From Flavobacterium sp. (lineage in GTDB: Bacteria; Bacteroidota; Bacteroidia; Flavobacteriales; Flavobacteriaceae), in the NCBI GenBank assembly GCA_021740105.1, contig JAIPAM010000009.1, positions 1-64,000 on the forward strand: a stretch of DNA of 64,000 bases, read 5' to 3'. The position numbers and the translations under genes were made by a program. The first letter of the stretch is position 1. Each line of letters opens with the position of its first letter. Under the pieces are notes generated by a model. It was not told the origin of the DNA, searched no databases, and saw only the letters and a program-made list of their open reading frames with translations. This document shows, piece after piece, positions 7,607-15,275 of this stretch.

Positions 7607-8107
7607 ATGTCAAACATTTGTAAAAACAAAATAGAAATAACAGGAAATAAAAATAATCTAAAAAAGATTGAGGATATATTAAATAATAATAGAATGAAAA
7701 TCAGAATTAAGTTCTTTAATAAACTATGTGGTGACGTTTGCCATGTGAATTCAGAAATGGAACAAAAAATGATTGATTTTACAAAAAAACACATTGATAA
7801 AATAAATTTTTTGAAAAAATCACTTGGTTTTAGAAAACCTTATGATTTAAATAAAGCAATTAACTCAAAAGATACTCAAGAACTATTAAGATTTGGTGCT
7901 GAAGATATTAAATTTAATGAAGTTGAGTATGAGATTAACGAAGATGTAATTAAAATAAAATTCAAAACTAATAATTATTCTCCTATAGCATTTATTAAAC
8001 AGTTGGCATCAAAATATGATGTGGTAGTAAAGATTTCATTTTATGAAGATTTTATGTTAGGAAATCAAACTTACATAATTGATAGGAACAACACTCAAAT
8101 GATATAA
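7607..8107 (+). CDS. Api92-like protein, diverged copy 2
   Basis: 166 aa beginning MSNICKNKIEITGNKNNLKKI, clearly related to the N-terminus of the preceding gene (SNICKNKIEITG against YNWCLNKVKITG). It also shares a late F.T....P..F...L...YDV.V.I pattern (FKTNNYSPIAFIKQLASKYDVVVKI). The WGTKWN-like central motif is missing, so it has diverged or been reshaped. No catalytic residues suggested. One base separates it from the next gene, indicating an operon. Confidence 0.55.
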   Translation: MSNICKNKIEITGNKNNLKKIEDILNNNRMKIRIKFFNKLCGDVCHVNSEMEQKMIDFTKKHIDKINFLKKSLGFRKPYDLNKAINSKDTQELLRFGAEDIKFNEVEYEINEDVIKIKFKTNNYSPIAFIKQLASKYDVVVKISFYEDFMLGNQTYIIDRNNTQMI

Positions 8108-8108
8108 A

Positions 8109-8432
8109 ATGAATGAAGTAAAACAAAATAAGTACTTGCATATTGAAAAATTAGCTCCAACCTACAAATATGGTTTCAGAGCAGAATGTGTTCACGATAT
8201 AATTGAATTTCAAAATAATTTAATTTCAAACAAATTATACAAATACAATGGGTGGAATTTAAATTATTCACGTCATAACATATTTCCTGATGTAGATTGT
8301 GAGTTAGAAATAGATTTAGAAATAGACAAAGTTCGGGAGATAATGAGATTACAATTAGATTCACACATAATGACACAATCAATTACAGATTATGAGAACT
8401 ACTCGGGGGAAAGAGATTATACAAATAACTAA
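8109..8432 (+). CDS. Unrecognised 107-aa protein
   Basis: Follows the second Api92-like gene after one base. Soluble, with aromatic-rich N-terminus and an acidic stretch (VDCELEIDLEIDKVREIM). No recognised domain or membrane segment. Operon position with two further small genes is the only context. Confidence 0.5.
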   Translation: MNEVKQNKYLHIEKLAPTYKYGFRAECVHDIIEFQNNLISNKLYKYNGWNLNYSRHNIFPDVDCELEIDLEIDKVREIMRLQLDSHIMTQSITDYENYSGERDYTNN

Positions 8433-8434
8433 AA

Positions 8435-8719
8435 ATGATAAATAAAATGGGAAATATACTTAAAGAAATGAAAATCACTAAAAATGATTTAATTGACTTA
8501 ATACTTGACGAATTAATTAATTCAGAAACTATTAATGATGATGAATACAAATTGGCTATTAAAAACACCAATTTTGAATTATTACAAAAGCATTGTAAAA
8601 ATAATATTATAGATGTTATACAAAGCATATCGTACATTGATGATATGGAGTTAGATGAAATTGAAGATCATTTTCAATTTGATGTAAAAGGATTTATGAA
8701 TGAAATAAATGAAAAATAA
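8435..8719 (+). CDS. Unrecognised 94-aa acidic protein
   Basis: Begins 2 bp after the preceding stop. A second ATG at codon 5 (MGNILKEM) is an alternative start. The protein is helical and acidic, rich in Asp, Glu, Ile and Asn. No family recognised. The strongly AT-rich codon use matches its neighbours and differs from the housekeeping half of the window. Confidence 0.5.
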   Translation: MINKMGNILKEMKITKNDLIDLILDELINSETINDDEYKLAIKNTNFELLQKHCKNNIIDVIQSISYIDDMELDEIEDHFQFDVKGFMNEINEK

Positions 8720-8746
8720 TGTGAAAACAAATTAAAAAAGAAAATC

Positions 8747-9268
8747 ATGAATAGACAACAAAAAAGAAAAATGGAAAGAAATTCAAAGAAAAAACAAACG
8801 AGCAAGTTTAATATTATTTCAACTGTAATGGTGGATACAAAATCAATAATTGAAAATAAAAAACAATTTACTTTAACTGACGAAGAAAAATTAAATAACC
8901 ATTTAAAGAATAATCAAAGATTAATGGAAACAAAAGTTCTCGTTAATTTCTTCAAAGAGAAACAACACAATTTTGGAATAATAAATATAATTCACGAATA
9001 CACAAACGATTCAGATTCTAATAAATTAATTAATTCAGCAATATTTGAGCTGTTTAAGTATTCTTCAGAGCGAAATCTTAACACAGTATTACAAGATTCA
9101 GTAGGAGTTAAATTACTTTCCATTCTTACCGTGGAATTAGAATTTGATTCGACTAAATCAGTTAAAGAAAATATTGATGGTAATGTATTAGACGCAGTTG
9201 TTGAGCTAATCCAATTTAATGGAGAAATATCAGAAGGCACTCCTTATTTATTTGGTTTATCTGATTAA
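8747..9268 (+). CDS. Unrecognised 173-aa protein with MNRQQKRKMER N-terminus
   Basis: The basic N-terminal segment (MNRQQKRKMERNSKKKQ) resembles starts seen in other Bacteroidota phage and plasmid proteins of unknown function. The rest is a soluble helical protein with an acidic C-terminus. No signal peptide. The A-rich leader AAAAAAGAAAATC directly before the ATG is typical of translation starts in this phylum. Confidence 0.55.
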   Translation: MNRQQKRKMERNSKKKQTSKFNIISTVMVDTKSIIENKKQFTLTDEEKLNNHLKNNQRLMETKVLVNFFKEKQHNFGIINIIHEYTNDSDSNKLINSAIFELFKYSSERNLNTVLQDSVGVKLLSILTVELEFDSTKSVKENIDGNVLDAVVELIQFNGEISEGTPYLFGLSD

Positions 9269-9302
9269 TTGAAAACTTGAAAATAAAAATAAAAATAAAA
9301 TT

Positions 9303-9620
9303 ATGAAAACAATTTATGAATTATGGAATGAGTTAACAAATCATCCTGATTATGTTACTGGAAGTTTATGGACAATTGAAGATGTAGCTTCGAATTTTGA
9401 ATGTGAAGTAGAAGATTACATAAAAGAAAAATTAAATCTTGAAAAAATAGAAGAAGTTGATGTTGAAAAATATACCCTTGATATTGTAAAACAAAACATC
9501 CAAATTTTTAAAAACAGTATTGACAAATTTGAATCATATTCATACTCATATGATTGTGATTGGGAGGTAAATATTGATAAACTCATCTTACCGGAATTTG
9601 AAGTAGTTGAAATAGCATAA
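9303..9620 (+). CDS. Unrecognised 105-aa protein, last of AT-rich cluster
   Basis: Acidic soluble protein (MKTIYELWNELTNHPDYVTG...), preceded by an A/T-rich leader and ended by a strong hairpin terminator. No recognised domain. It closes the plus-strand cluster that begins with the Api92-like genes. Confidence 0.5.
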   Translation: MKTIYELWNELTNHPDYVTGSLWTIEDVASNFECEVEDYIKEKLNLEKIEEVDVEKYTLDIVKQNIQIFKNSIDKFESYSYSYDCDWEVNIDKLILPEFEVVEIA

Positions 9621-9648
9621 TTAAAGGGACTAAATTGAGTCCCTTTAA
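9621..9648. terminator. Bidirectional terminator between convergent genes
   Basis: TTAAAGGGACT - AAATTG - AGTCCCTTTAA is a perfect 11-bp stem with a 6-nt loop. It separates the plus-strand cluster from the convergent minus-strand genes and can serve both. Confidence 0.8.
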
Positions 9649-9649
9649 A

Positions 9650-9868
9650 TTAACAATTACAATTACGTATTTCTACCCTAATATTGTTTTTCAAATCAAT
9701 ATTAAAGCCATTGGTCTTATCTCGCATGGATCGACCAAAATCTTTATCTTTATTTAAATCTAAAGATGTTTGAATTGCTGAAACCAATGCATCCAAAATT
9801 TGTTCATTGTTTTTAAAATCTTCAACATCAATTGTGAAGATTAGATTAGAAGTTTTAGAATTTTTCAT
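9650..9868 (-). CDS. Unrecognised 72-aa protein
   Basis: Small soluble protein (MKNSKTSNLIFTIDVEDF...) ending in cysteine-containing NCNC. It stops right at the convergent terminator and lies 58 bp downstream of the integrase end, possibly co-transcribed with it. The partial amphipathic pattern suggests a small folded domain; I recognise no family. Confidence 0.45.
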   Translation of the reverse strand: MKNSKTSNLIFTIDVEDFKNNEQILDALVSAIQTSLDLNKDKDFGRSMRDKTNGFNIDLKNNIRVEIRNCNC

Positions 9869-9926
9869 AAGATATCTTTAATAATAAATATCATGAAATA
9901 ATAAAAAAACTATATCATTAAAAGTA

Positions 9927-11228
9927 TTAAATATTGAAAAATCCTTGATTAACAATATGCGAAGCACGCTCCTCGTCCTTTATTCTTATATATTTATAAA
10001 ATTCTTTCTCCGTTTTATGTCCAGAAAACAACATAATATCAAAAACTGGCATTTTTTTTAAATACATATTTGTACAGAAACTTCTTCTAGCAGTATGGGT
10101 ATGTATTAAATTATATTTAGATATCATTTCAACAACTCTTTTACCTCCTTTTGTATACTCACATTTAATTTTTTTTGAGAATCCCAATCTTTCTCCTAAT
10201 TTTTTTAGTTCTTCATTAATATCTTGCTCATTTAGTTTTTTTGGAGGTACATTATTATGCCTTAATCTCATTATCTCAGAGATTTCTTTTGTTATTGGAC
10301 ATAGAACATCAGTTTTAGTTTTTGATTGTCTAATCTTGAAGTATTGTATTCCATTTTTAGTGACGATGTCGTTTTTTGTCAATCCATTATAATCACTAAC
10401 CCTTTGACCTATATAACAACCAATTAAAAAAATATCCCTAGCCAATTCCATAATTTTATTATCTGAAAGATCTTCATTAAACATTTTTTTCAATTCATTT
10501 TCATCAAGATAAATTGCAGTAGTATCTTCTGTTTGATAACAAAAATCTTTTACAATAAAATTTGTGTTTCTTATTAACCCACGATTTGAAGCTTCAATTA
10601 AGTAAGTTTTCAAATTTTTAAAATGTTTACTAAGAGAATTTTGTTGATGATTATAATGTTCTTCAAGAAAAGCACTGAATGAATTGACAAACTTTTTATC
10701 AAATGAATCAAAGTTTATTTGAATTCTTTTTACTTTGGAATAAGTTTCTAATTTAACTAAGGTTTGTCTATACGAATTAAAAGTTGCCTTAGCAATTTTT
10801 CTCTTTTTATAATTTAATAATTCATACGCAAAATCAAAAAAAGTCTGAATCGTTTCTTCCTTTTCTATAACAATATTTTTATTTAGAAGTGTATCTAAAT
10901 ATGATTTTAATAATTCATTTGTTACAACAACTTGTTCTGAAATATATTTAGAATACTCCTTACTTAATGATGTGTCAATTAAATTCAATAAATTATTTAC
11001 CTCACGAGCATTTATCAATAAAGATTTATTTGATTTAACACGCTGTTTAGTAAAATCCCAATCATCATAACAAGCTTTAAACCCTGTAGAATATTTAAAT
11101 TTTTTTCCATTATAACTAAAAACTAAATTTATAGGACTTTCCTTTTTTTTGTTCTTTTCCATGTTTACATTTGTCTCTTTAAATGCAAATCGAACTACTC
11201 CGGAGCTATTTTTAATTGATTTTTCCAT
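9927..11228 (-). CDS. Tyrosine recombinase / integrase
   Basis: 433 aa. The N-terminal ~110 residues form the arm-binding region usual in Bacteroidota integrases, followed by a SAM-like core-binding domain (about 125-220) and the catalytic domain. Catalytic residues visible: Arg in GQRVSDYNGL, Lys in the following SKTKT beta-hairpin, HTARR, GHKTEKEF and the nucleophile Tyr413 in KYIRI. It is transcribed inward from the right end of the AT-rich island, the usual position for an element's own integrase. Repeats that could be arm-type sites lie just upstream. A full-length, apparently intact enzyme. Confidence 0.93.
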   Translation of the reverse strand: MEKSIKNSSGVVRFAFKETNVNMEKNKKKESPINLVFSYNGKKFKYSTGFKACYDDWDFTKQRVKSNKSLLINAREVNNLLNLIDTSLSKEYSKYISEQVVVTNELLKSYLDTLLNKNIVIEKEETIQTFFDFAYELLNYKKRKIAKATFNSYRQTLVKLETYSKVKRIQINFDSFDKKFVNSFSAFLEEHYNHQQNSLSKHFKNLKTYLIEASNRGLIRNTNFIVKDFCYQTEDTTAIYLDENELKKMFNEDLSDNKIMELARDIFLIGCYIGQRVSDYNGLTKNDIVTKNGIQYFKIRQSKTKTDVLCPITKEISEIMRLRHNNVPPKKLNEQDINEELKKLGERLGFSKKIKCEYTKGGKRVVEMISKYNLIHTHTARRSFCTNMYLKKMPVFDIMLFSGHKTEKEFYKYIRIKDEERASHIVNQGFFNI

Positions 11229-11246
11229 AAATTTAATTATCTATTA

Positions 11247-11254
11247 CAAATATA
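11247..11254 (-). promoter_or_regulatory. Likely -7 box of integrase promoter
   Basis: The minus strand reads TATATTTG here, matching the flavobacterial -7 consensus TAnnTTTG, 19 bp before the integrase start. The -33 position would fall inside the tandem 12-bp repeat, so a protein bound there could repress the integrase. Confidence 0.5.
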
Positions 11255-11265
11255 GAAAAATAATG

Positions 11266-11289
11266 GGGGACTTGAAAGGGGACTTGAAA
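11266..11289. repeat. Two perfect tandem 12-bp repeats upstream of integrase
   Basis: GGGGACTTGAAA occurs twice head-to-tail with no spacer. The position between the integrase gene and the element end is where arm-type recombinase sites or an autoregulatory operator are expected. Confidence 0.6.
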
Positions 11290-11312
11290 ATCAATACCCA
11301 TATTAATATAAT

Positions 11313-11425
11313 TTAATTAAAAAAAGTTAAATTACATTAAAAACAATTGTAAATCAGATGTTTACAAATTAAAAAAAGTAAATCAAATTAAGGGAGATTA
11401 ATAAAAAAAGGTACTGGAGGTACCA
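11313..11425. other. Presumed right attachment region of the element
   Basis: Contains two similar direct stretches (AATTAAAAAAAGTTAAAT near 11316 and AATTAAAAAAAGTAAATC near 11368), the inverted repeat TTGTAAA-tcagatg-TTTACAA (11347-11367), and the point at 11413 where sequence shared with the downstream repeats begins. To the left the sequence is unique to the element, to the right it matches the other two repeat copies. The crossover is therefore likely near 11413-11425. No matching left site is visible, so the other end lies outside the window. Confidence 0.45.
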
Positions 11426-11428
11426 CTT

Positions 11429-11466
11429 AAACCCCTCATAGTCATTTGATTATTAGGGGTTTTTTG
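11429..11466 (+). terminator. Terminator hairpin in repeat copy 1
   Basis: AAACCCCT and AGGGGTTT pair around an 18-nt loop, followed by a T run. In this first copy it lies just before the first GIY-YIG gene, so it would stop transcription arriving from the left. Confidence 0.7.
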
Positions 11467-11482
11467 TTTTTAATTACTTTAT

Positions 11483-11767
11483 ATGCCACACTTCTTGTAC
11501 ATTCTATTTTCAAAATCCAAAACTAAATATTATGTAGGGGAAACACATGATTTAAGTCAGAGACTTCTTCGTCATAACGATCATACTTACAATAATTCCT
11601 TCACCAAAATTGCGAATGACTGGGAAGTGATTTTGACTTTTGAATGTTCAAATAAAATAGATGCTTTGTATTTAGAACGTTTTATTAAACGAATGAAAAG
11701 CAAAATTTTCTTAAAAAAAATTATTCAAAACCCTGAAATTTTAAATGATATATTATCTAAAATATAA
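11483..11767 (+). CDS. GIY-YIG nuclease family protein, copy 1
   Basis: 94 aa, the length of the single-domain GIY-YIG family (often mislabelled as UvrC-like). The motif strand FLYILFSK, the YYVGET turn, Arg in LSQRLLRHN and the catalytic-type Glu in LYLERFIKRMKS are all present, so it is probably an active nuclease fold. It lies within one unit of the 390-bp tandem duplication and is nearly identical to the next gene. Such stand-alone proteins in flavobacteria have no established role. Confidence 0.9.
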   Translation: MPHFLYILFSKSKTKYYVGETHDLSQRLLRHNDHTYNNSFTKIANDWEVILTFECSNKIDALYLERFIKRMKSKIFLKKIIQNPEILNDILSKI

Positions 11768-11818
11768 TTTCTATTTGTCCCTGGTTCTCCCGAGGCTTCG
11801 GGACTGGAGGTACCACTT

Positions 11819-11856
11819 AAACCCCTCATAGTCATTTGATTATTAGGGGTTTTTTG
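11819..11856 (+). terminator. Terminator hairpin in repeat copy 2
   Basis: Same AAACCCCT/AGGGGTTT stem and T run as in the first repeat copy. It ends transcription of the first GIY-YIG gene. A further hairpin (CCCGA/TCGGG around 11790-11802) lies just upstream. Confidence 0.75.
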
Positions 11857-11872
11857 TTTTTAATTACTTTAT

Positions 11873-12157
11873 ATGCCACACTTCTTGTACATTCTATTTT
11901 CAAAATCCAAAACTAAATATTATGTAGGGGAAACACGTGATTTAAGTCAGAGACTTCTTCGTCATAACGACCATGCTTACAATAATTCCTTCACCAAAAT
12001 TGCGAATGACTGGGAAGTGATTTTTACTTTTGAATGTTCAAATAAAATAGATGCTTTGTATTTAGAACGTTTTATTAAACGAATGAAAAGCAAAATTTTC
12101 TTAAAAAAAATTATTCAAAATTCTGAAATTTTAAATGATATATTATCTAAAAAATAA
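11873..12157 (+). CDS. GIY-YIG nuclease family protein, copy 2
   Basis: 94 aa, differing from copy 1 at only about five residues (GETRDL for GETHDL, DHAY for DHTY, IFTFE for ILTFE, QNSEI for QNPEI, final Lys for Ile). All motif residues (YYVGET, QRLLRHN, LERFIKRMKS) are intact. Both copies being open argues that the duplication is recent or that both are under selection. Confidence 0.9.
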   Translation: MPHFLYILFSKSKTKYYVGETRDLSQRLLRHNDHAYNNSFTKIANDWEVIFTFECSNKIDALYLERFIKRMKSKIFLKKIIQNSEILNDILSKK

Positions 12158-12208
12158 TTTCTATTTGTCCCTGGTTCTCCCGAGACTTCGGGACTGGAGG
12201 TACCACTT

Positions 12209-12246
12209 AAACCCCTCATAGTCATTTGATTATTAGGAGTTTTTTG
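12209..12246 (+). terminator. Terminator hairpin in repeat copy 3
   Basis: Third copy of the same stem with one changed base (AGGAGTTT), which turns one pair into a mismatch or wobble. It ends transcription of the second GIY-YIG gene. Confidence 0.65.
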
Positions 12247-12253
12247 TTTGATT

Positions 12254-12290
12254 TAAACAAAAAACCACCTGCCGAAACAAGTGGTCTTAA
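12254..12290 (-). terminator. Terminator of the minus-strand starch arm
   Basis: On the minus strand, ACCACTTG...CAGGTGGT forms a hairpin followed by a T run. The same ~42-bp sequence recurs near 15245-15288 behind the T9SS gene promoter region, so the two are copies of one terminator module. Confidence 0.65.
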
Positions 12291-12363
12291 AATAACTAAC
12301 AAAAATATCCGTAATCACTTATAATGTGGCAAGGAATTTTTTGATTTTTATTTACTTCTTTAA

Positions 12364-12588
12364 TTAATTTTTTATCGACGTTAGTTTCTTTTTGTAAATA
12401 TAAAAACTAAATAATACGCCAACAACTAACATAGGAATTAGGTAATCGTTTAAAGGAGCGGCAGCTTGATCGGTAGTAGTACTTTCTAAACCCCCAAAAG
12501 CATCATTTGTACCAGGTTGCGCTATTCCATTCCAACTAGATAAGGTTATCAAACAAACTAAGAAGATTTTTATTACATTTTTTTTCAT
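12364..12588 (-). CDS. Small membrane protein with signal peptide and C-terminal TM
   Basis: 74 aa: N-terminal signal peptide (to about residue 23, FLVCLITLSSWNGIAQ), a short polar linker containing AAPLNDYLIPM, one hydrophobic helix (about 50-66) and a basic tail (YKKKLTSIKN). Small proteins of this build often follow T9SS cargo genes in flavobacteria; their function is unknown to me. It follows the large T9SS protein by 25 bp in the same direction, so it is probably co-transcribed. Confidence 0.7.
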   Translation of the reverse strand: MKKNVIKIFLVCLITLSSWNGIAQPGTNDAFGGLESTTTDQAAAPLNDYLIPMLVVGVLFSFYIYKKKLTSIKN

Positions 12589-12613
12589 GATTTCTATCTT
12601 TATTTATCTAGAG

Positions 12614-15133
12614 TTATTGGATTATTTTTTTAGTAACTTTAATTCCGCTGGCGGCAGTAATTTCTAGAAGCAACACTTGGTTTGTGACCATTGTAGTAAT
12701 TTTAGTTTCAGAGGCATTGATTTGTTTTTTCTCTACTAACAAACGTCCTTGTAAATCATATACTCGAACTTGCTCCATTACAGTACTTCCTGAATTGATA
12801 TTGATGTCGCCATTGTCATTAAACACTACTACGTTGTTGCTTGTAAACTCGGGATTGTTTACACCCAACATGTTTTGGTATACAATCTCAAATCTAGAAT
12901 TAAAAGTTCCTGCTGCAGATGCAAATGAATAACTTCCAGCTCCTAAATTAGTAACTGTATTTAGCAGATTATCTTTAAGGTATATTGCTTGACCATTACC
13001 GAACAAACCGTCTAAATGGTCAATTGCAATAGTGTAGTTTTCTGCCTCATTGGTTTTAAAACCCAGAGGGACACTATCTGATATTGAAAAAGGCAAGGCA
13101 CGACCCTGAATAGTGTATTCTTCTGAACCAATTAAAGAAGTTAAAGCAACCGGTGCATCGTTAAAATAGCGACCATCGATACCATTATCTATTCCTGAGG
13201 TAGCATTAGGCATATAAGCTAACAATGTTTGACAAAATGAACCGCCTAGAGAAGTTAAATTCAACCAAAAACGGCTTCTTTCTTCATTTGCTCTAAGAAA
13301 TGTTGCAGAATTAATTGAAGTACGCATAGCATTGGTAAAGCGTAATGTTGAAGTGCCTGGTGAAACAATAAACCCTTGACCAATGGCAATATCTGTAGAT
13401 GGAGTTAATCCAAACGAAGTACCTGTTGCACCTGCTCTATTTAGTGTTGCGTAAGCAGTTGTTGAAATATTGCCATTAGTTCTTCTCCAAAAATATAAGG
13501 TTCCAGCACTTGCATTTTCAGTGTAAAAAGCTGCAGCAGATATAGTTGAAGGATAAGGATTTCCTACCGCATAAAATTTCGCCGAAGTTAAAGGTGAAAT
13601 CGTGATGGTTCCATTATTTGGAGTACCTGTAAAAGTTCCAATATAAGGGGCTGCAGTAGCACCAGCTGTCCAATTATTGGGAGCACGAATTAGGTAACCG
13701 GTTCCTGAAACGAAATCTGTATTTGTTGGATTTGAAACCACATTGTATTGATTAGTATCTGAGTTATACGAATAAAAACGAGCATCGAGAGTGTCTGGAG
13801 AAAACGCTTTTAATTTTTGACCTGCCACTGGCGAACTCCATAAAGTATAATCATACAATTGGATGTTGGCGCTATTTCTTTTTACAACTATACTCCCTGT
13901 ATTAGCATTATTAGTTGTTGCAGCATTTTGAAGTAAATTAGCGTTGTTATTTAAAATAATTCTTCCGCTGGTATCGCTGTATGAGCCATTAATATTTAAT
14001 GTTGCACCGCTATCAATAACAAGATTTCCTGAAGAATTTAAGTTAAAGTTACTCGTTGACCCAGCTGACAAAGTCCCTTTAATTATTAAGGTTGCGCCAT
14101 TGTCAATTTGTAATGCTCCAGTTCCATTTAAAGTTAGGTCGTTAAGTGTTTGATTAGAACTTATTTTTAAAATTGCTCCTGCGGAAACACTGACGTTGTT
14201 AGTATTTGGAATAGTATTACCACCTGTTCGATTTAATTGTAAAGTTCCTCCTTCAACGGTAGTTAAGCCGGTATAAGTATTTTGGGCTGTTAACCCAATA
14301 GTACCATTTCCTTTTTTATTAAATGAATTTACCGAAATAGCAGTTGTAGAATTTGAATCAAGCCCATTGCTTAATACTTCATCAACATTAAAAGTTCCAT
14401 TGCTTGCCCCAATAGATATATTTTTAGTGTTTTTGATATAATCTGAATTCGATGATGAACTTGTGTTCCAATAAACATCTCTATGACCTAATCCATTCCA
14501 ATCATCACTCAAATAAATAGAATATTCAGTTATTGGAGAAGCGGTATTTAAAAATAAATCGTAAAAAACTGAGGTGGTTGTTCCATCAGTAATTGTTGCA
14601 TTCATTCTGTTGGGAGCAGTTAATAAACAAGTAAAAGTAAAATTTTTATAGCTAGTTGAACCTCCAACATTTTGTGATCCTGCAGTGGCTAAATTATTTA
14701 CTGTCGTACCGTCATAACATCTGGCATACCAAAATCCATAATTATCTAAATTAAAAGAAATTGCAGCATTATTTAAACGATCTCCCCAATTAGATCTTGA
14801 GGATGTTGGACTTGCTAATAGTGCAAAACCCATAGTTCCTACAACGGTGTTTGCACTAACTGAAATTCTGAACTCGTCACCTACTTTTAAGGATCTAAGG
14901 GCACCTGCATTAACGCCATCAGTTTTTAGGGTTCTACGCCCAAATATTTGTTTAGTTGTACCACCATTAGAGTACATTCCTAATTGATAATTACCACTAT
15001 TAAAAGCTCCACTTGTTCCTGCTGTAAAAAATGGACTGTAATATTCTATCCTTTGTGAATAGTTATTTGTGAATTGCGAAAACCCTTTTGAAAATAGCAA
15101 ACACAATAACGTTATTAAGTAAATTTTCTTCAT
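12614..15133 (-). CDS. Large secreted protein with beta-strand repeats and T9SS tail
   Basis: 839 aa. Signal peptide at the N-terminus (KKIYLITLLCLLFSKGFSQ). Residues ~10-240 look like a beta-sandwich binding region; ~265-400 carry glycine/threonine/asparagine-rich repeats of the autotransporter-associated beta-strand type (NTYTGLTTVEGGTLQL...). The last ~75 residues match a T9SS type A sorting domain (VRVYDLQGRLLVEKK...). It is therefore predicted to be exported and anchored or released by T9SS. No catalytic motif seen. It has its own promoter with a motif shared with susC, suggesting membership of the starch regulon, perhaps in surface binding. Confidence 0.8.
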   Translation of the reverse strand: MKKIYLITLLCLLFSKGFSQFTNNYSQRIEYYSPFFTAGTSGAFNSGNYQLGMYSNGGTTKQIFGRRTLKTDGVNAGALRSLKVGDEFRISVSANTVVGTMGFALLASPTSSRSNWGDRLNNAAISFNLDNYGFWYARCYDGTTVNNLATAGSQNVGGSTSYKNFTFTCLLTAPNRMNATITDGTTTSVFYDLFLNTASPITEYSIYLSDDWNGLGHRDVYWNTSSSSNSDYIKNTKNISIGASNGTFNVDEVLSNGLDSNSTTAISVNSFNKKGNGTIGLTAQNTYTGLTTVEGGTLQLNRTGGNTIPNTNNVSVSAGAILKISSNQTLNDLTLNGTGALQIDNGATLIIKGTLSAGSTSNFNLNSSGNLVIDSGATLNINGSYSDTSGRIILNNNANLLQNAATTNNANTGSIVVKRNSANIQLYDYTLWSSPVAGQKLKAFSPDTLDARFYSYNSDTNQYNVVSNPTNTDFVSGTGYLIRAPNNWTAGATAAPYIGTFTGTPNNGTITISPLTSAKFYAVGNPYPSTISAAAFYTENASAGTLYFWRRTNGNISTTAYATLNRAGATGTSFGLTPSTDIAIGQGFIVSPGTSTLRFTNAMRTSINSATFLRANEERSRFWLNLTSLGGSFCQTLLAYMPNATSGIDNGIDGRYFNDAPVALTSLIGSEEYTIQGRALPFSISDSVPLGFKTNEAENYTIAIDHLDGLFGNGQAIYLKDNLLNTVTNLGAGSYSFASAAGTFNSRFEIVYQNMLGVNNPEFTSNNVVVFNDNGDININSGSTVMEQVRVYDLQGRLLVEKKQINASETKITTMVTNQVLLLEITAASGIKVTKKIIQ

Positions 15134-15182
15134 AATAATTTAATATTTAACATTCTAAACATAAAATTAAATAAAATTAATA

Positions 15183-15218
15183 CAAAAAATACAATAAATT
15201 TAACTACAACGTTTTCGT
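15183..15218 (-). promoter_or_regulatory. Promoter and candidate operator of the T9SS gene
   Basis: The minus strand carries TATTTTTTG (15183-15191), close to the -7 consensus. The palindromic ACG-tttt-CGT (15209-15218) sits at about the -33 position. The same ACG-NNNN-CGT with the same extra flanking bases (TAGT) occurs upstream of susC at 23970-23979. Confidence 0.45.
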
Positions 15219-15243
15219 GTTAATAACTATTTTATTTAAATTA

Positions 15244-15275
15244 ACAAAAAAACCACCTGCCGAAACAAGTGGTCT
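15244..15275 (-). terminator. Terminator after the secreted amylase gene
   Basis: Hairpin ACCACCTG/CAAGTGGT (one mismatch, loop CCGAAA) with a T run on the minus strand, 21 bp after the amylase stop. Nearly the same sequence ends the next transcription unit. Confidence 0.7.

Larger units (their letters stand above)
11413..12249. repeat. 390-bp tandem duplication with three 57-bp flanking repeats
   Basis: Period exactly 390 bp: units 11413-11802 and 11803-12192, then a partial third copy 12193-12249. Each copy starts with ACTGGAGGTACCAC and includes a terminator hairpin. The layout repeat-gene-repeat-gene-repeat is what unequal recombination between two short repeats flanking one gene would produce. 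The copies differ at only a few positions, so the event is recent. Confidence 0.9.

Noticed and set aside
7558..7794. Minus-strand hydrophobic 78-aa frame
   Set aside because: Antisense of an AT-rich gene; the Phe/Leu/Ile composition is an artefact of AAA/AAT/ATA codons on the other strand.
11777..11812. 3' end of a tRNA gene ending in ACCAC as the integration target
   Set aside because: The sequence folds as a CCCGA/TCGGG hairpin, not a T-arm, and no 5' tRNA half is present.
11413..12249. CRISPR array
   Set aside because: The repeated unit is 390 bp and contains a complete gene; no short regular repeat-spacer pattern exists here or elsewhere in the window.
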